A stretch of 64,000 nucleotides of DNA from Setaria digitata (GCA_003640385.1 RCAB01000183.1:50064-114063), one strand, 5' to 3'. Shown: positions 1 through 14,338, numbered from the stretch's first letter. A program made the numbers and translations. Notes: generated by a model not told the origin, from the letters alone.

Positions 1-1214
1 TTTTCAGTGACATATTTCAATTTAATTAAAAACCATTTCAACTTCAATTTTCATCTAATCCACTTTTGATCTTCGCTTTTTTTCCCAAAATTTGTCATTC
101 GTTAAGTGAAGTTGTGTTCGTAAAATTATTAACTTCCTGGAAGGTAATTTTTTTTTTTTTTTTAAACGACCATCTTCTCAGTAAAAAAAACCTGAAGAAA
201 CAGATGTATTTAAAACTTTTCGTTTTTTTTATTTTCAACGATAATTTATGAAAATCTATAAATTTTCAAGTGTTTCAATTTTCAGTTGTATAATTAGTTC
301 GAGTTTTTCTATAGTAATTCTTAAAATTCATTTTTCTTTTGAAATTTAAATCATCGCACATTTATTTATTTATTTTTGGAATTTCTTTTCCAGTGGCAAA
401 CTTTGTAAACATGAAATAATTTAGTTAGTGATGAGAAGCACCGAATTAAATTGCTCAATTCGTTGCATAATTTGAACGACTGAACAGGAAAATCACTCTA
501 CTGAAAGAAAAACTTGAAATATTTGGGATTTCATTGCTTTGTTTATGAAAATTTGAAAACTTCAAATTATTAAGATCTAACCTATTTCATTTCTAGTGCT
601 ACAAAATCTAGAATTTCTCGTCTTAATGCAATTTTACTTTGGTCTTCTAAAACAGTGCTTTATTGTTATTGTTGTAATTTATTAATTAATAAGTCAGTAG
701 TCAGCGGATAAATCCAAAATTAACAAGGTTTTAAAACTTGCAACTTATTTTGCTGCAATTTTTTTTTTGGTGAAATTTTTAAGCTAAGAGAAAAAAAATG
801 TTCGACTTAATTTTTTCCTCAAAAATTTTTAGATGCCGATTAAAAAAAAAAAAACCAACACTATTTTTTATTTTGAATTCGTATTTCGTCAAAATTTTCA
901 CCTAATTAAGTTTAAACAAGATTCGCAACTTTTATTTTCTTCCTTGAATATCTATTCGATGAAAAATTTTTTTTAACTTATTTTTTTTTAGCTAAAAAAA
1001 TTCCAGAAATTTGAAATAGGAAAGATTATTGATATAGCACATTAAAAACTTACCTAAATTATTTGATAAATTTGATAAAAATTATATAATAAAAGATCAT
1101 TTTTTATTATATAATTTTTTTACACTGTTTCCCTCCTTAAATGTAATTTGACAATTTGTAATGATAAAGTATGCTAATATTAATTTTCAAGAAAGAAGAA
1201 AAAGTAAAATTAAC
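1..1214. other. Intron of the ACSL gene, no exon seen
   Basis: Minus-strand exon 10 of the ACSL gene ends with a GT donor at 1213-1214, so this stretch should be its next intron, running off the left edge. I looked for the conserved HTGDIG exon on the minus strand and did not find it. Otherwise it is AT-rich with T- and A-runs. Confidence 0.7.
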
Positions 1215-4200
1215 CTCTTGGTCAACTTTTTGAGATGTAAGTTCTGGATCATTGAAATAACCATCCATGAGAGCAGCACCGCGGAAACACACTTCACCGG
1301 TATCTTCCTCCGCGCTATATCCCAACTCTTTAGCATCTACTAATTTTATCTATAATTTGCTCAGGCTTTTAAATATTTTAAAATTCAAAACAAATGTTTT
1401 TTCTTTTGTAATATTTAAACTTTTTCATTGAAGGAAAAAAATTGGTTCAAAATAAATAGTTACTTTTTTTTTCATAAAAATGTTCAGGCTTCTTTTCTTT
1501 CATCGAAGATTAGATACATAAATTTCACAGGTGAAAAGAAAAACTAGTTCTTTAGAAAAAAAAATTTAAATTTTAAGTTCAAAAAATTGACTTGGGCCCA
1601 AACGGCTGGTCCACCAACATGGCCACCCATCGTATCAAATGGTAATGAAATAGTACCAGCTGCGGAACATTCCGTTTGACCATAACTATGAAAAAGTTTA
1701 ATTAAATTCATTCAAATATTTTAATTTTCTTTTATTTTTCCATTTTACCAATTCATACTTAATGTATTGAAATTTTTCGAGAAGAAAAAATCCTTTTTAG
1801 CATTCTTTTTTTTTCTCCAAATTGATTCAAAATTATATATTTAAAAATGGAAACAGAAATTGAAATTAAAGGATTAAATCTCAAAAAAATTATCAAGATT
1901 ACTATTACTTACCCTTCAATCAACAAGCAACCATAAACAACTCGTGAAAAATTCATTACAGTAGTAGAAATTGGTGCACCACCTGATGTAATTAATCGTA
2001 ATTGACCACCAAAGAGAGCTCGAGTTTTTTTGAAAACTGTTTTATCCCATATTGTATTGAAATGAAGCTGTCCTCGAGCTAATTGTCGTAATTTATACTA
2101 AATTTATGTTTGCATTTTAATAAATTTATCAATTTTTATAAAATTATCTGCACAAAATGCATATAAATTTGATTATTTATTAAATTTAATATGTTGAAAC
2201 TTCAAAGAAAAAAAGAAAAAAGATTGAAAGGAATCGCAGAAAGCATGATTTTTTTTAACTGTTGTAATTTAAATTTAATATTTATCTGTATAACTTTTTC
2301 ATAACTTTCTATCTAATAATTTGCATAAAATAAATACCAATTTAGACGTTTATTTAAATTATGGCAATTAGTTAAAAGAACTTTTTGCATGTATTTTTCT
2401 AAGCGACAAGCATAATTCGAACTGAATTATAATTTAAATTTCAATTTGCAAGAATTTATTTGATAAAATGAATAACAGTTTGCTGATTTACTTATTTTAA
2501 TATAAAGAAAACAAAAATAATTGAGAGGAATCTCTTGCATTTTCTAATTTTTATGCACCCGTTTTTTTAAATCAATTTTTCTAAAATCACTGAAAATTAT
2601 CAATGACAAAAGTATACTTTTAAAGCAATGTGAAATATAAAACGTTTGATAATATTCTGCTTTTTCACGTTTTCCATGATTAAATCATGATAACGATTCA
2701 ATAATCGTGGTACCAAAGCTGCAATTGTTGGTTGTAACAATTTCATATCATCGACTAATCGTTTTGGATCACCACCAAATATGCCAATTCGTCCACCAAC
2801 ATAAATAATAAATGCCTGAATTAAACTACTTTAATTTGGCTTCTTTCCTTATTAGTTTAATAACTTTGTTCATTTTCTAATTCAGTTGAAAGTTTTCAAG
2901 GAATTTCACCTTTAAACAGTGATTTTATGAATTATTTGTAGTCTTTTTTTTATGACAACTCCAATTTTTTATTAAAAATACGAAATTATTAATATATTTT
3001 TTCTTTTTTGAATGAAAAAACAAAACGAAAATTTAAACTTCAAGCAGTTGTTCATAGATATGAGCAAGTGATAAAAATGATAAATATATATCATTTTGAT
3101 CAAAAACAATATCATGAGGCGGTAAACACCATTGAACATATAGACCGCTCATCGAGGCTAATATTGCACGGTGTGATAATTGAACACCTTTGGGAGTACC
3201 TGAAGCTCAGCTACCATATGGTTTGCATGTACTTGAGGCTTAGCTACCATACGGCTTAATGGTACCTAAAGCTTAACCACTACACGACTTGATGTTATCC
3301 CAAGTTAATTGTTAAAGAATTGCTTCTGCTGATGTTTACACGGAACCTATTCACTGGTAAGTGATAAAAATTCCTTCTTAATTTTTCTTATCACTTTAAA
3401 TCCCAATTTTCTTATCAATGTAATAAAATAAATTGTAACCTGTTGTACCGCTTGTATGACAAATTATATAAATACTGGATGGTGACGGAGGTGTAACTGG
3501 CTTCAGGTGTGCATCGCCAAGTTTTAACACATAATCCCAGTCGTACACCTGTAATTAACAACTTCAAAGGTTCATTCAAATATTCAATTCTGTGTAGTAA
3601 AGGATTCTTTTCATCGATAATATTTTGAGCAAGCAACCGTAAGAATTTCGTGAAAATTTTTCATTTAAAAAAAACAAAAATATAGCAATGATAAGGTGAT
3701 TAGTGTCAACTGAATTGCGCGAATAAATTAGGTGATGCATGCTTAAAAATTCTACGAGAAATGGCGAAATTTTTTTTGTCCGGAAAATTTGCATGTACTG
3801 CAAAACAATACCTGAACTCCTGAGTCCTTAAGAAATTTCTGATCAATTTTTTCTTTCGAATCACCAAAAATGATAATTTTTTTCAACGCTTTCAACATTT
3901 CTCGTTTTACTTCCGCAGCAAATGTGTTTGCACGCTCAACTGTGTCACAAAATATTAATTGCAAATTGCAAACATCAATAATTGTGCTGAAATTTCTAAA
4001 TTTGAATTTTAACAAAAGAGTTTTTTTTTCGTCATTTTCATCTCTCGACAAGCAAAAATTTAAAAAAAATTTTTAGAATTAAAATATCTCAGTTTCAGCT
4101 CAGATAACAATGTTAACAGGAAGGATTTTAAAAAAATTATTAATTTTTGAAAAAGTAAAAACTTAAAGTTAGAATACTTCAATTATGGATGGTACCATAT

Positions 4201-5953
4201 TCCCTTCCAAATTTCATCTATTCACGATTGAACAAGATCTTTTGGCTTAATAATATATGTATATTGTAATAACTAACCATAAAGTTTCGATATTATAATT
4301 ATGATATAATGGTACCGAAACGATGGAATAATTCATTAGAGCATTTTGAGCAATGATATAACGGGCTGAATTGAGCCCAGCAATGCCAACACGGCTTGCT
4401 TGGCCTGCTTCTATGCCAAGTTGTAATAAAGCGGAGCCAATCTTATGTGATGCAATAAATACCTGTCATTACTAATTACTAAAATCATTTGAAGCATTTC
4501 ATTATCGACTTACTGAAACTGCCCCATGACGCTTCAAAAATTTCATTATTTCGTTTTCTATAATCAGTAATGAAATCCCTAAGACTTTATTGACAAGAAT
4601 TGCACTAATTAGCCAAATCATCAGAATTTCACCACTACCTGATAACATAATTTCAGTATTGACTGATCAAATAGAGAATACCTATTTTTTCTCTTTTTTG
4701 CTATTAAAATGAAATTGAAATATTAAAGAAGAATGTGTATAATCAGTAAAAATTTAAATTACTAATAATAATAATAAATAATAGTAATAGTAATAATAAT
4801 AATAGTAGTAATAAAAGTGACAAACAATAAAGATCCCAGCAGACATAGATTGATTTCTTTTTTACAGCAAATAAATAAGAACTGATAACCTGCTTATATG
4901 ATATCCATTTATACGTTCCGTTTTTTGTTTGCTCACCAATAAAATCACCATTATTTGTTAGCCAAATAGCTCGTTGCAATAATTCAAACATTGTTGTTAC
5001 ATTACCATCCGGTGGATATTCCAACAATTCTGAAAAGTTTATAATGATAGTAACAATGATAACGACTATTCATGCTACATTATCATCCGGTAATGCCGCA
5101 GTAATTGTTTAACAAGTAAAATCTGTAAATGATGACAGTGATAGTGATTTATTGAAGCAATCGGTGGATATTCTTATCAGTAATGATGATGACTGTAACA
5201 ATAACTAATTCTGTTATATTATGATCTGATAGATGTTGTAATAATCACATACTGGATAATAATTAAGACAATTTAATTTTAATCATTTTTCTCTTTTTAT
5301 ATTGTTTCGCATGAGACTTTTTGTATAGTTTATGTCAGTATTAAATCAGTGCTCATTCGAAACCGTAATTAAATGTTTGAAATATTTTTGAAAGGCTTAT
5401 ATATATATATATACATATAAAGCCATTTAAAAATATATATATATTTTTAAATAGCAACCCATTTCTTAAATTTTAGCATATATGCATAATCTCTTTAAAA
5501 TACAGAAAATTCTACTAACATGTAAAAAAGCTTTAAATTGCAACTAATTTTACAATTTATGTAAGAAAAAATTTTTAAATTGTGATCCATTCTTTAAATT
5601 GTAATTTGTTTTTTGCTATATATAAAAATATTTCAAATTGTAAATTGCATTCATTCCTTGAATTCTAATGATTAATCATCTCAACTTTTGTCACCTAATC
5701 AAACGGAATGGAATGAAAATATTTCTAGAAAAAAAAAGGACTGTCCCAAATTTCTATTTTCTAAATACAATTACAGAAAAAAAAAGGAAAAAGAAAAATG
5801 AATGAAATGAACGGAAAGGAAAAAATGAAATATATTTTTACCATTTTCGCGAATTAATATCGATTCATGAATCCGTTCCGGTCCCGAAATTATCCTTGAA
5901 TATGCCGGAAAATGCGGAAATTTTGTTGCTATCTTCCGATAATTAGTTGGCAT
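1215..5953 (-). CDS. Long-chain-fatty-acid--CoA ligase (ACSL family), C-terminus missing
   Basis: ATP-dependent activation of long-chain fatty acids to acyl-CoA, normally at ER or mitochondrial membranes. Ten minus-strand exons join in frame: 5842-5953, 4890-5029, 4278-4462, 3812-3986, 3440-3548, 3039-3199, 2669-2815, 1913-2097, 1592-1685 and 1215-1349, giving 481 residues. The family usually has about 700, so the last third lies beyond base 1; no matching exon is visible in 1-1214. Seen in order: an N-terminal block like ACSL1/5/6 (TMFELLQRAIWLTNNGDFIG), VPLYHNY, the AMP-binding P-loop HTSGTTGTPKG (about 235-245), LPLAHIYEQ, VPRLLNR, and the adenine-contacting EGYGQTE (about 404-410), ending at GEVCFRGAALMDGYFNDPE. 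The ATG at 5951-5953 is the first Met of exon 1. No N-terminal membrane anchor is encoded in exon 1, so an upstream exon is possible. The ACSL assignment is firm; which paralogue is not resolved. Confidence 0.93.
3196..3294. repeat. Three tandem copies of a 33-bp unit at a splice acceptor
   Basis: Three diverged 33-bp units, each starting GTAC (3196, 3229, 3262) and containing a core like GCTTAGCTACCATACGG. The first unit overlaps the minus-strand 3' splice site of ACSL exon 6 (exon begins at 3199). The other two carry acceptor-like copies (CTCAAGTAC, CTTTAGGTAC read on the minus strand) inside intron 5. Confidence 0.85.
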
Positions 5954-6264
5954 TTATGTTTTTATTTTGCTTTCTAATGTAACAGATTTATAGTAATGGC
6001 ATATATTAGTAGCAAAATTAACGGAAGCGTGAAGAGTTGTATTTTAATTTCGAATTTAATACGGAATGATAACGGGTAGGGTAGGAGGGCTGGGAAAGAT
6101 GAGTATGGGTAGTACTGCGAACCCACCTCTCGGTATCGTTTTCCTTCCTGCTGTATTAATAATTATCACAATTCCACTTACCCGCCTCTTCCCATCTCTA
6201 TTCCCCGGGTACAATTCTCATCTATCGAACGAAATTTCGCTCGGCCTACATATCGTAAAATTTC

Positions 6265-6410
6265 CAAAAGTTTCACTTCCTTCTTCTCCCACACCCTACT
6301 TCCTAAGTTACCCACCTGTTACCCTCGTCTACATTGTTATCCCTCGTTACTCTCGTCTTTCTTCTTTACCCACCCACCGTTACCCAAGCATTTCAGTTCC
6401 TCACAGTCGG
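6265..6410. promoter_or_regulatory. Pyrimidine-rich block in the ACSL 5' flank
   Basis: The plus strand is strongly C+T biased and less AT-rich than its surroundings (CTTCCTTCTTCTCCC, TTACCCACCCACCG). It lies about 300-450 bp upstream of the ACSL first exon, so it is purine-rich on the sense strand of that gene. A promoter or enhancer role is inferred from composition and position only. Confidence 0.35.
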
Positions 6411-7413
6411 TTACTTTCAGGAATTCTTCTGTTCTCTGTATCAGAGTGATTTCTAATTTCCAATAAGAAACTTCATCCTGTCATTTGAAAAGAACAAAAA
6501 ATAAGAATTAACTTTATTCATTCAAAAAAGAAAATAAAATTTTTTTGAACTTTAAAATTAGTTCTAAAATTGCGATGATATGAATTATTGTTTAAAAATT
6601 TCCAATGTTGTATTGTTTATACTCAATCTTTTGCAAGTGATTGGAAGTATTTTTGACGAAATATGCTACTCTTTTAATCATCAGACTTCAAGTCATCTTT
6701 ATTTGTATTTTTAAATGAATTTTAAATTCATTGGCTGATTACTTAATTAATATGATTTTCGATATTACAATGAAACATCCTAATATTACACAAATTTTCG
6801 TATTTTAAAATATCTCAGGGAAGAATTAGGTCATTTAATTCTCGAACAATTGGACAAAAATAAAAGTTGCAAAGTTTGCATGTGTCAAAAAATCCCTTTG
6901 ATTTTTCATTCATGATTTTTGATTCTAAATTGCCAAATTTTAGGTGAAATTCTTCCTTTTTTTCATTAACGTAATATTGCAATTTTATGAAACGATGAAT
7001 GTGTGTTTGTTCACTATAAACGTGGCATTTAGGCATGAAAAATAAAAATATAATGATACATACAAAGATATAAAAATAGTAATTGTTCTATAGAAAATTT
7101 TTAAAATTTAATTTTCTAGTCTTTAAATGATTTCATCAATGTCACCAATATCCGGTCATGATAGAATTCATTATCATTTGAAGTGCGGGGTTGAAGATGC
7201 AATTTTCATTCCACCCATTTACCGGTTTTTTTTTTGATGTTAATATTTTCCTGTTTGAAAGTCTCCTTGAAATATAAATGAAAAATTTTCCAGCAAATAT
7301 ATTACAAATATATCATTATTGTTAATATCATTCATACTAAAATTGAAGTTTTGGTCATCACTGATCACCGATCATTATCATCATTATAACTGGCAACATC
7401 TCCCATCATCAAT

Positions 7414-7442
7414 CATCATGATCGTGATCATGATCATGATCA
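7414..7442. repeat. ATCATGATC palindromic microrepeat
   Basis: Short run of ATCATGATC/GATCATGATC units, self-complementary in every register. Probably a simple sequence; no gene nearby uses it in an obvious way. Confidence 0.6.
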
Positions 7443-9683
7443 ACAACATCCTGTCACTACTGACATCATCATCATTATTACTGCTTGATAGATGACTAAA
7501 TATTTTGGTCCGGTTATCAATTTTGTTGATCATTTGTCACATCAAATTCATTCATTCTAAATTCCTTTCGCATTTTGCAAATACTACTTCATTTTACCAA
7601 TTCCACTACGTCAAAAATTTTTTCATAATTCTTTTTTATGTATATATAAAATATTTTCAATTTCGTTCTTTTTTTTTTCTTTCAAAATTTGTTAATATTA
7701 CATTAATGCTAATTATTATTGTTATTCTCAAACTGGAAGAAACAAAGAAAAGGCCAAGGAAAATATAATTTTTAATTAAAAGTAAAACTCATTAAAATCA
7801 TTGCAAAAAATAATTTGAAGAGAAAGAAAAAAAAAAGAATCTGAAATTATCAATATCAAAAAAGAAAAGGAGAAGATCTGTGCAATTACTGTCCCAAGAA
7901 AACGCATCACGAGGTAAATTAATTGGATGCATTTTAGTTTTGACTTTTGAATAATTTCGATAAAAGTAAAATATCATCAAATAACAGTAGCAAAAATAAC
8001 GAAAGCTAACTGCAAAATGTTTATTTTGAAGAAGAAGGAAATTAATTTTTTAATTACAATTTCGATTCCTTTTTGTTATTCCTTAAATCTGTCTGCTAAA
8101 GACTTCTTTAAAATTTAATTTGCTAATCAAAAATTGTGAAGAAAATGTGCAATACGCAGTGGCTTTTTGTTAATTAATTATTTTAATTTAGTTCTTTGCT
8201 CACTACGTCATCGTTGAGCTAACTGATCAGTGAGTGAAATTATTGCGTGATAATATTTTGTTTGGGAAACAAAATGATTCATTTCAAACCTTTCAAACTT
8301 TATCATACATCTCTTTCTCGGAAATGCTACTGTAAATTTAATTACGATAATTAAGCATTGTGTACGCTACTAATGGTAGCAATCATACTAAAAAGTTTTG
8401 TGATAATGATCATTTGTTATAAATAAATCATCGAATAATCTGAGCACAAATGCTGTTTTATAATTTTTTTGACTATTAATTACAATTATAAATTTCAGCT
8501 AAATGTTATATAAAGGAATCCAAACTTTAAACAACCCTAATTAATTTTTTCTTATCATTTGTTATTTAATAAATTATTTTATTTTTTGTACCGAAAAGTA
8601 ACTGCGTGTCACTTTCTACTAAAAAGTATTTTTTTTAGCCTCAAAATGTGGCCTTTAAGTTTAGAATGACTTTTTTCTGCTTTTTTTTTGTCTAGGAGAA
8701 AATGGAAATACCTTGTTATACGAAGTATTAATCATTATTCACATAATAAATCCACAAAATTTGATGCTAATTTTCCAATAATATTTTGAGGTACTTTTAA
8801 ACTGAACTGAAAAATACAAACAAACATGCAAACGAATGGCTTGTCAAGTGGAAAAATTCTTTTACTTTTTAATTTTTCAATCAAATTTTAATGTTGGGGA
8901 GGGGGGTCAAACCTCTTGTTTCAAATTCTGGAATGAAAAAAAAAAAAAGAAAATTCTTAATTTACCCAATAAGTCCTTTAAGAAGAAAATATTTATTCCA
9001 CTGTAAATGAAGGAGAAACATTAAGAAATACGTTAAATTAATTAAACAAAGAACCAATTAGGAAAAAAAATAAATGTACTAATCTTTTGTTTATTTTTTT
9101 CTGCATCATTAATTTTAGGCTAATACAAACATCTGATTAATTTCATTCCTAGAAATTTGATAATTAATTAATTATTTTTCTCTTCTGAAAGTTGAAAACT
9201 ATGAAACATAATTTACCGTTTTCAAAAAGATTGTTCAACACCATAAAGAATTTTAAAGGAATTTAATTTAAATAATCCGCTATAATAACTGCAAAATTAT
9301 TATGAAAAATAAGAATCAAAGATAACTTTACAAATATGACTATAATTGAATTGCTTATCAAAATTAATATCTGTATGAAATTTCTGTATATGCATACGCA
9401 TATATATATATATATATGTATAAATCTGGTTATTCGATATAAATTATGTGACTATTTTAATATAATTAATTATTTTATAAATTTAAATATTTTACAATTA
9501 TAATTAATGCATATGGAAAAGTGAAAAAAAAAGTTTCGGTTGGAAACATTTCGCAGTACTAATTTCGCAATTATTCATGTATAACTAATAATAATAACAA
9601 TAATAATAAATGTAACGAAAACATATAATTATATGCGCCAATTAAACAATTACTTAATAGCCATTGCCCGAAACCACTAATTA

Positions 9684-9689
9684 TTTATT
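9684..9689 (-). promoter_or_regulatory. AATAAA poly(A) signal of the alternative-exon globin
   Basis: The plus strand reads TTTATT, so the minus strand reads AATAAA. It lies about 70 bases past the globin stop codon, a normal distance for a nematode 3' end. Confidence 0.55.
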
Positions 9690-9758
9690 TAAAAAAAAAA
9701 AAAAAAAAAAGAAAACACACACATACATTAGTGATATATTTATCAGAGCATGCCGATG

Positions 9759-12700
9759 CTATGAATTGAAACCTTCAAGAATATATTTGAGGCAAAACTG
9801 ATAAAATTTCCTAAACAAATTTTCAGCCTTATCATTGTATCGATCTTGTAATATTTCACTGATCATATGCAAAAACGGTTCTTCCATTAATTGAAATTCG
9901 CTACCATCCATTCCATTCACCTGTTAATTATCGCACAAATGATTATAAAATAATATCTCAAGTAATAAAATTTTGACATTTTTTAATTTCTATGTAGACA
10001 AAAGAAAGGAAATAAGAGGAAAGAAAAACAGAAAAAAGTGAAAGTTCAATTAAACATTTAAAAATGATAAATTTGTAATTTTCTTTTTTTTAATGTTTTA
10101 AAATGTCAAAAACATTTTGATAATGTTTCAAATAACTTTTACTTATCGTGGTAATTGCAAAAAATAGAGTTAGTGTGTTGCAAGAGTTTAGTTATTCATT
10201 ATAATGAACCAAAAAAATTAATTATGTAATTAAAAAACGCATTAAAAAATGATGAAGTTGTCGGTAAGTACTTATCAGAAATACTACAAACTTAAATATT
10301 TTTTACAACTATCTTAGGCAGCAGCAGAAATAAAGAGAGCTAATAATTATTCCATTTTGCATTTGATACAATTGAATATTTCCTAATTAAAAATTACCGT
10401 TAATTAGGAATGTTAATTGCTACGAACAGTATTTGTTTTGGATTGTCAGTGTTAACAGAAAAATGAGCAAAGAATGATAAATTTTACTACAAGTTGGAAT
10501 GAATGAATAAATATATGGTTTTTGAAATTAAATGAATAAATTTTGGCAATTAATATTAACATAAATCTAAGTTAAATTTTTTTTGACAATTTTTAATCAC
10601 TTTCCTTCCACAACTGCTGGACTAATTTTTTCATTGCATTTGAATTTTTTTTTCTAAATCATATAAAATTAAAATTTTCAAGAAAAAAACTTCATATAAT
10701 TGGGTAAGTTTTTTTTTTTTAGAGATTTCATTTATTTCCATTTAATATTTCCTTTTAAATATGAACAAATCAAATTCTTTATGATTAATGTTTGATAAAT
10801 GAAAAACAAATTGTTGTTCATCACTTTCTTTTTCAATCAACTATTTTATAATTTTAACTCTCTTCCACACAACTATTAATTAATATAATTAAGATGGAAT
10901 GAAGAAATCAATCTACCTTGCTCCTATGCATTTTACCGACCGATGTAAGCCGTGAACATGCGTCGGAAACATCCGCCGGCTTCTCTTCAACTGTCGTTAT
11001 TACATCATCAAATACCTATCAGAAGAAAATTAATTCTTTTCGAATTTCAGTCAGTTGATTTTTGAAAAAAAAAAGAAAGAACAGTAAAGAAGTGCTAACC
11101 TTCAAATAATTGGCAGCAACCGTTTCAAAGCCTGAATCCGCCGTTGCAGCACTGACTGTATCTACGTCAATATTTTTCAATTTCGGATATTTCTCTTTGT
11201 TTTCCGGATTCTGCTTTAAATATCTGCAATTCATCAATTCTTATTGGTTGCATCAACATTTTCATGCCTGTATTCATGATTATACTAGAGTAATTATGAC
11301 TATTAATTATCAATTAAAAATTGTTGCATTGCTGTTAATTTTTTATTGTCACTAATACTGATAATTAATACCATTGCTGTTTTTGCTGCTATTATTATTG
11401 TTATTTTTACTATCGTTATTATTATTGGTATTTTATTATGTACTTACAAAACTCCCAAGCAAATAAAAAATGAGTATATAAAAAGCAGCTCACTTTAAAT
11501 TGGTTAATTAAAGCAAAATAATTAAGATCATCAGCGTCGTAATCACAATCATTCTCTACAATTACGGTAAAACGACCATATTACATATATTAATAATTCC
11601 AAATAACCTTTAACCCTGTCCTCTTTCTGATGTTTGAAATACAATGAAAAAATATAATGGATTCATGTTTTCAAGCAGAATCATTTGGATCAACCAATAA
11701 AATCAAATCATTTATTGATTCGATCATATTCTTTTCTCATCACATAATATTTTTACCGTACAAGATTACCGTTAAAGTATTGTTTACAAATTGCTATGAT
11801 TAATTTTAAATATAAATCACTTGAATTATTTAAAAAGTTGTAAATTATCCGCAAGTTGAATTCCCATAAGAATTTAAAAAAGAAGAAAATTTTCGAATAT
11901 GCAGATCAGAAAAAAATGCTGTCAGCATTATATGGTGATATTTCACATTTCTAAATGATAAATTTCTTTCCATTATTTGGAAATAATTTATATTTTCGGA
12001 AATTTTAGTTTATTCCGAACTGATTTTAATTTCAGAGAAGAAAAACTGCAATTGATCCGTAAATTGAAGAAAAAATTTTTTGCAGATTTTAATTTTAAAA
12101 ATTAAAAAACCTAGTAACTGGATTTCGGCAATTTTTTGAAAAGTCTTCCTAAAATTAGTATCGAATAAAAACTTCCCTGATACTCAAATTGCAACTTTTT
12201 AATTGCAATGATTAGTTTTTCAAATATATTATTCATTTTATATAAAATTGAAATTAAAATCTTTGTTGATACATCTTTTATAATTATTTGATATCATGGG
12301 ACGATAAAACAAATAATTTAATTAAGAAAGTAATGAAATTTGAAGTCATGTCTTCAGTTTTGTGCATTTTTTTTCGAAAATAATTTTAATAAAAAGAATT
12401 AAAAAGGCACCTTATTAACGCTGCAGACGTCTTTTTTTTTAAAACCTAACTTAAATGAAAAAAAGAAAAGACGAAATATTGCAATTAATTGCCCATTTCC
12501 AGGCATTTACTAATACAAGCATTAAAAAAAAAAGGAAAAAAAAGCAGAAAATCGAGTTCATTTAAACAACTGTTAATTAAACAAAATGATTTCCAGTAAC
12601 CATATTTTATGAATATAATAATTCTGATCAAAGTCATTTATTCAAATTACAGATGCATTTTTGTGGCTATTTATAATTTGAAATCATTTGCTCAATTATT

Positions 12701-13115
12701 CTTAGTGAAAATTTCAAGTCCTTTTCTGCAATTATCTACAACTTTTTTTGCTATTTTATTTCTTTAAATTTTATTCAATTAATAAATATTTCTTGGAAAT
12801 AATTTGAAAAAAAACCCCAAATTACTTTCCTTAATTTGGGACAACTTTTTTTTTTCTTTAAATTATAACAAATTAAAAGCTACTAGAAATCATATTAAGT
12901 GCCAACTTAGCAAGCATAATTTTCGCGCAATCACGTTCATTTCTTCTTACAGTCTTCCAGTAATTTTTCAACGTAAATAATTCTCGAAAATTTGGATATG
13001 GTAGTCGAGAATCGACCTTTTGCTGTTCACCATTATCATTTCCGCCACCATCACCGCCACCACCGGTACTAGCTAAATTACGCGTTTGAGCCGATACACT
13101 ACTTCCCGAACCCAT
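9759..13115 (-). CDS. Globin, isoform A (putative N-myristoylated form)
   Basis: Haem-binding globin of the nematode neuroglobin-like type. Exons 12907-13115, 11100-11223, 10917-11015 and 9759-9920 join in frame to 197 residues. Exon 1a encodes MGSGSSVS at the N-terminus, a good N-myristoylation consensus (Gly2, Ser6), then a Gly/Asn-rich linker and helix A with the conserved Trp (LFTLKNYWK, W53). Exon 3 carries LTSVGKMHRSK with the proximal F8 histidine at about H141. Aligned on VFDDVITTVE, the distal E7 position appears to be Val or Ala rather than His. The same frame is open upstream to a GTG at 13190, but 13113-13115 is the first ATG. Downstream exons are shared with isoform B. Oxygen sensing, redox or electron transfer are possible roles; ligand chemistry cannot be read from sequence. 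Fold call firm, lipidation inferred. Confidence 0.88.
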
Positions 13116-14286
13116 AGGAAATCTTCTGCTTTTGATTGTACTGATAAAATTGGCCAACAAACGATTCCAAACATTCGGTTTAACTTTCACAAGTTATTAC
13201 TATTAATCATTCGCTTTCCCTTTTTTCATTTAATAATCAATCATTCAAATGGTAAGAATATAATTGTAGTTTGTCAGTAACACTAATTAAAAGTGGAAAA
13301 AAAAGGAAAGAAAACAAAATTGAGTTATGAATATTGAAAATTATATCACTTTTCTCTTTCTTTTTTTGTTTTTGTTTTTTTTTGTTGCTGGAATAAATCA
13401 GTTTAACAAAGAGAGAAATAAATATTTCACAGAAAAGGGAAGGAAATTAAAATGGAAATTAGCCAGTCTGTCGTAGTAGCAGTAATTAATCAAGATGATG
13501 TCAGAAAAAAGGAAATAATTGAAGCAGAAGTATATGATTTAAAAATATTAACATATGCACGCACAGTTATGGATTTCTTTACCAGAATTTCAATAAAATG
13601 TAAACTTTCAATGCGTCAATAAATCTGATGAAAGAATTCATAAATCTTAGCAGTTCATAAATACCGAAACAGCAAAACTTTAATGCAAAAAAATAAATAC
13701 GAGCTGTGTTTTTCAGTAATAAATCATCGCTTTAACAGTTAAGCAATTTTTAGAGTAATAATATGTATTCATCAGCGCAGTAAATTAACCAATGAGAAAA
13801 TAATGAATCAACATTTTTAAATCATCATAATTTGGAGGAATTTGCGTAGTGATAATAAAATCGAATTTAAAGAGTTCGATAATTCGTTATCAAAAAATGG
13901 GCGTTTTTAGGATAACATCGATCTAATAGTTCAGTAATTGATTGTTAAATTTCTTTCTTGCTTAGGAATTAACTAATAAATGTAAGGAATGAAGAGATTT
14001 GCATAAGTTGTTGACGATTCTTTGAAACGAATATAAAGGCAAACAAAGGAAGGTAGAAAATAGTTATTTAGCTTTACTAACTTGTTCAAGTAGCTGTCAT
14101 GACAACCATTTCTCGTCTTTTCTTCTTTCAGTTTTTACCTTGAAAAGTAGCTAATCATACCTTTTTCATATTGATTGATAATATTATGAGTCTGTCTTTT
14201 AATAAGGATTTGTTCCATTTCTCTTTTTTTTTCGTATCACATCACTTAATAATAATGATAATAAGTAGTTGATAATGGTAATAATC

Positions 14287-14338
<52 letters not shown>

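Larger units (their letters stand above)
5954..9683. other. Noncoding stretch upstream of ACSL and downstream of a globin
   Basis: No exon with a recognisable family was found. Open frames at 6066-6449 (+), 6815-7036 (-) and 7505-7768 (+) show no family motif or consistent splice structure. The stretch includes the ACSL 5' flank, a pyrimidine-rich block and the 3' flank of the minus-strand globin. Confidence 0.6.

Noticed and set aside
6066..6449. 127-codon plus-strand open frame
   Set aside because: Lies in the ACSL promoter region; codon content follows the C+T-rich composition and no domain or splice signals were seen.
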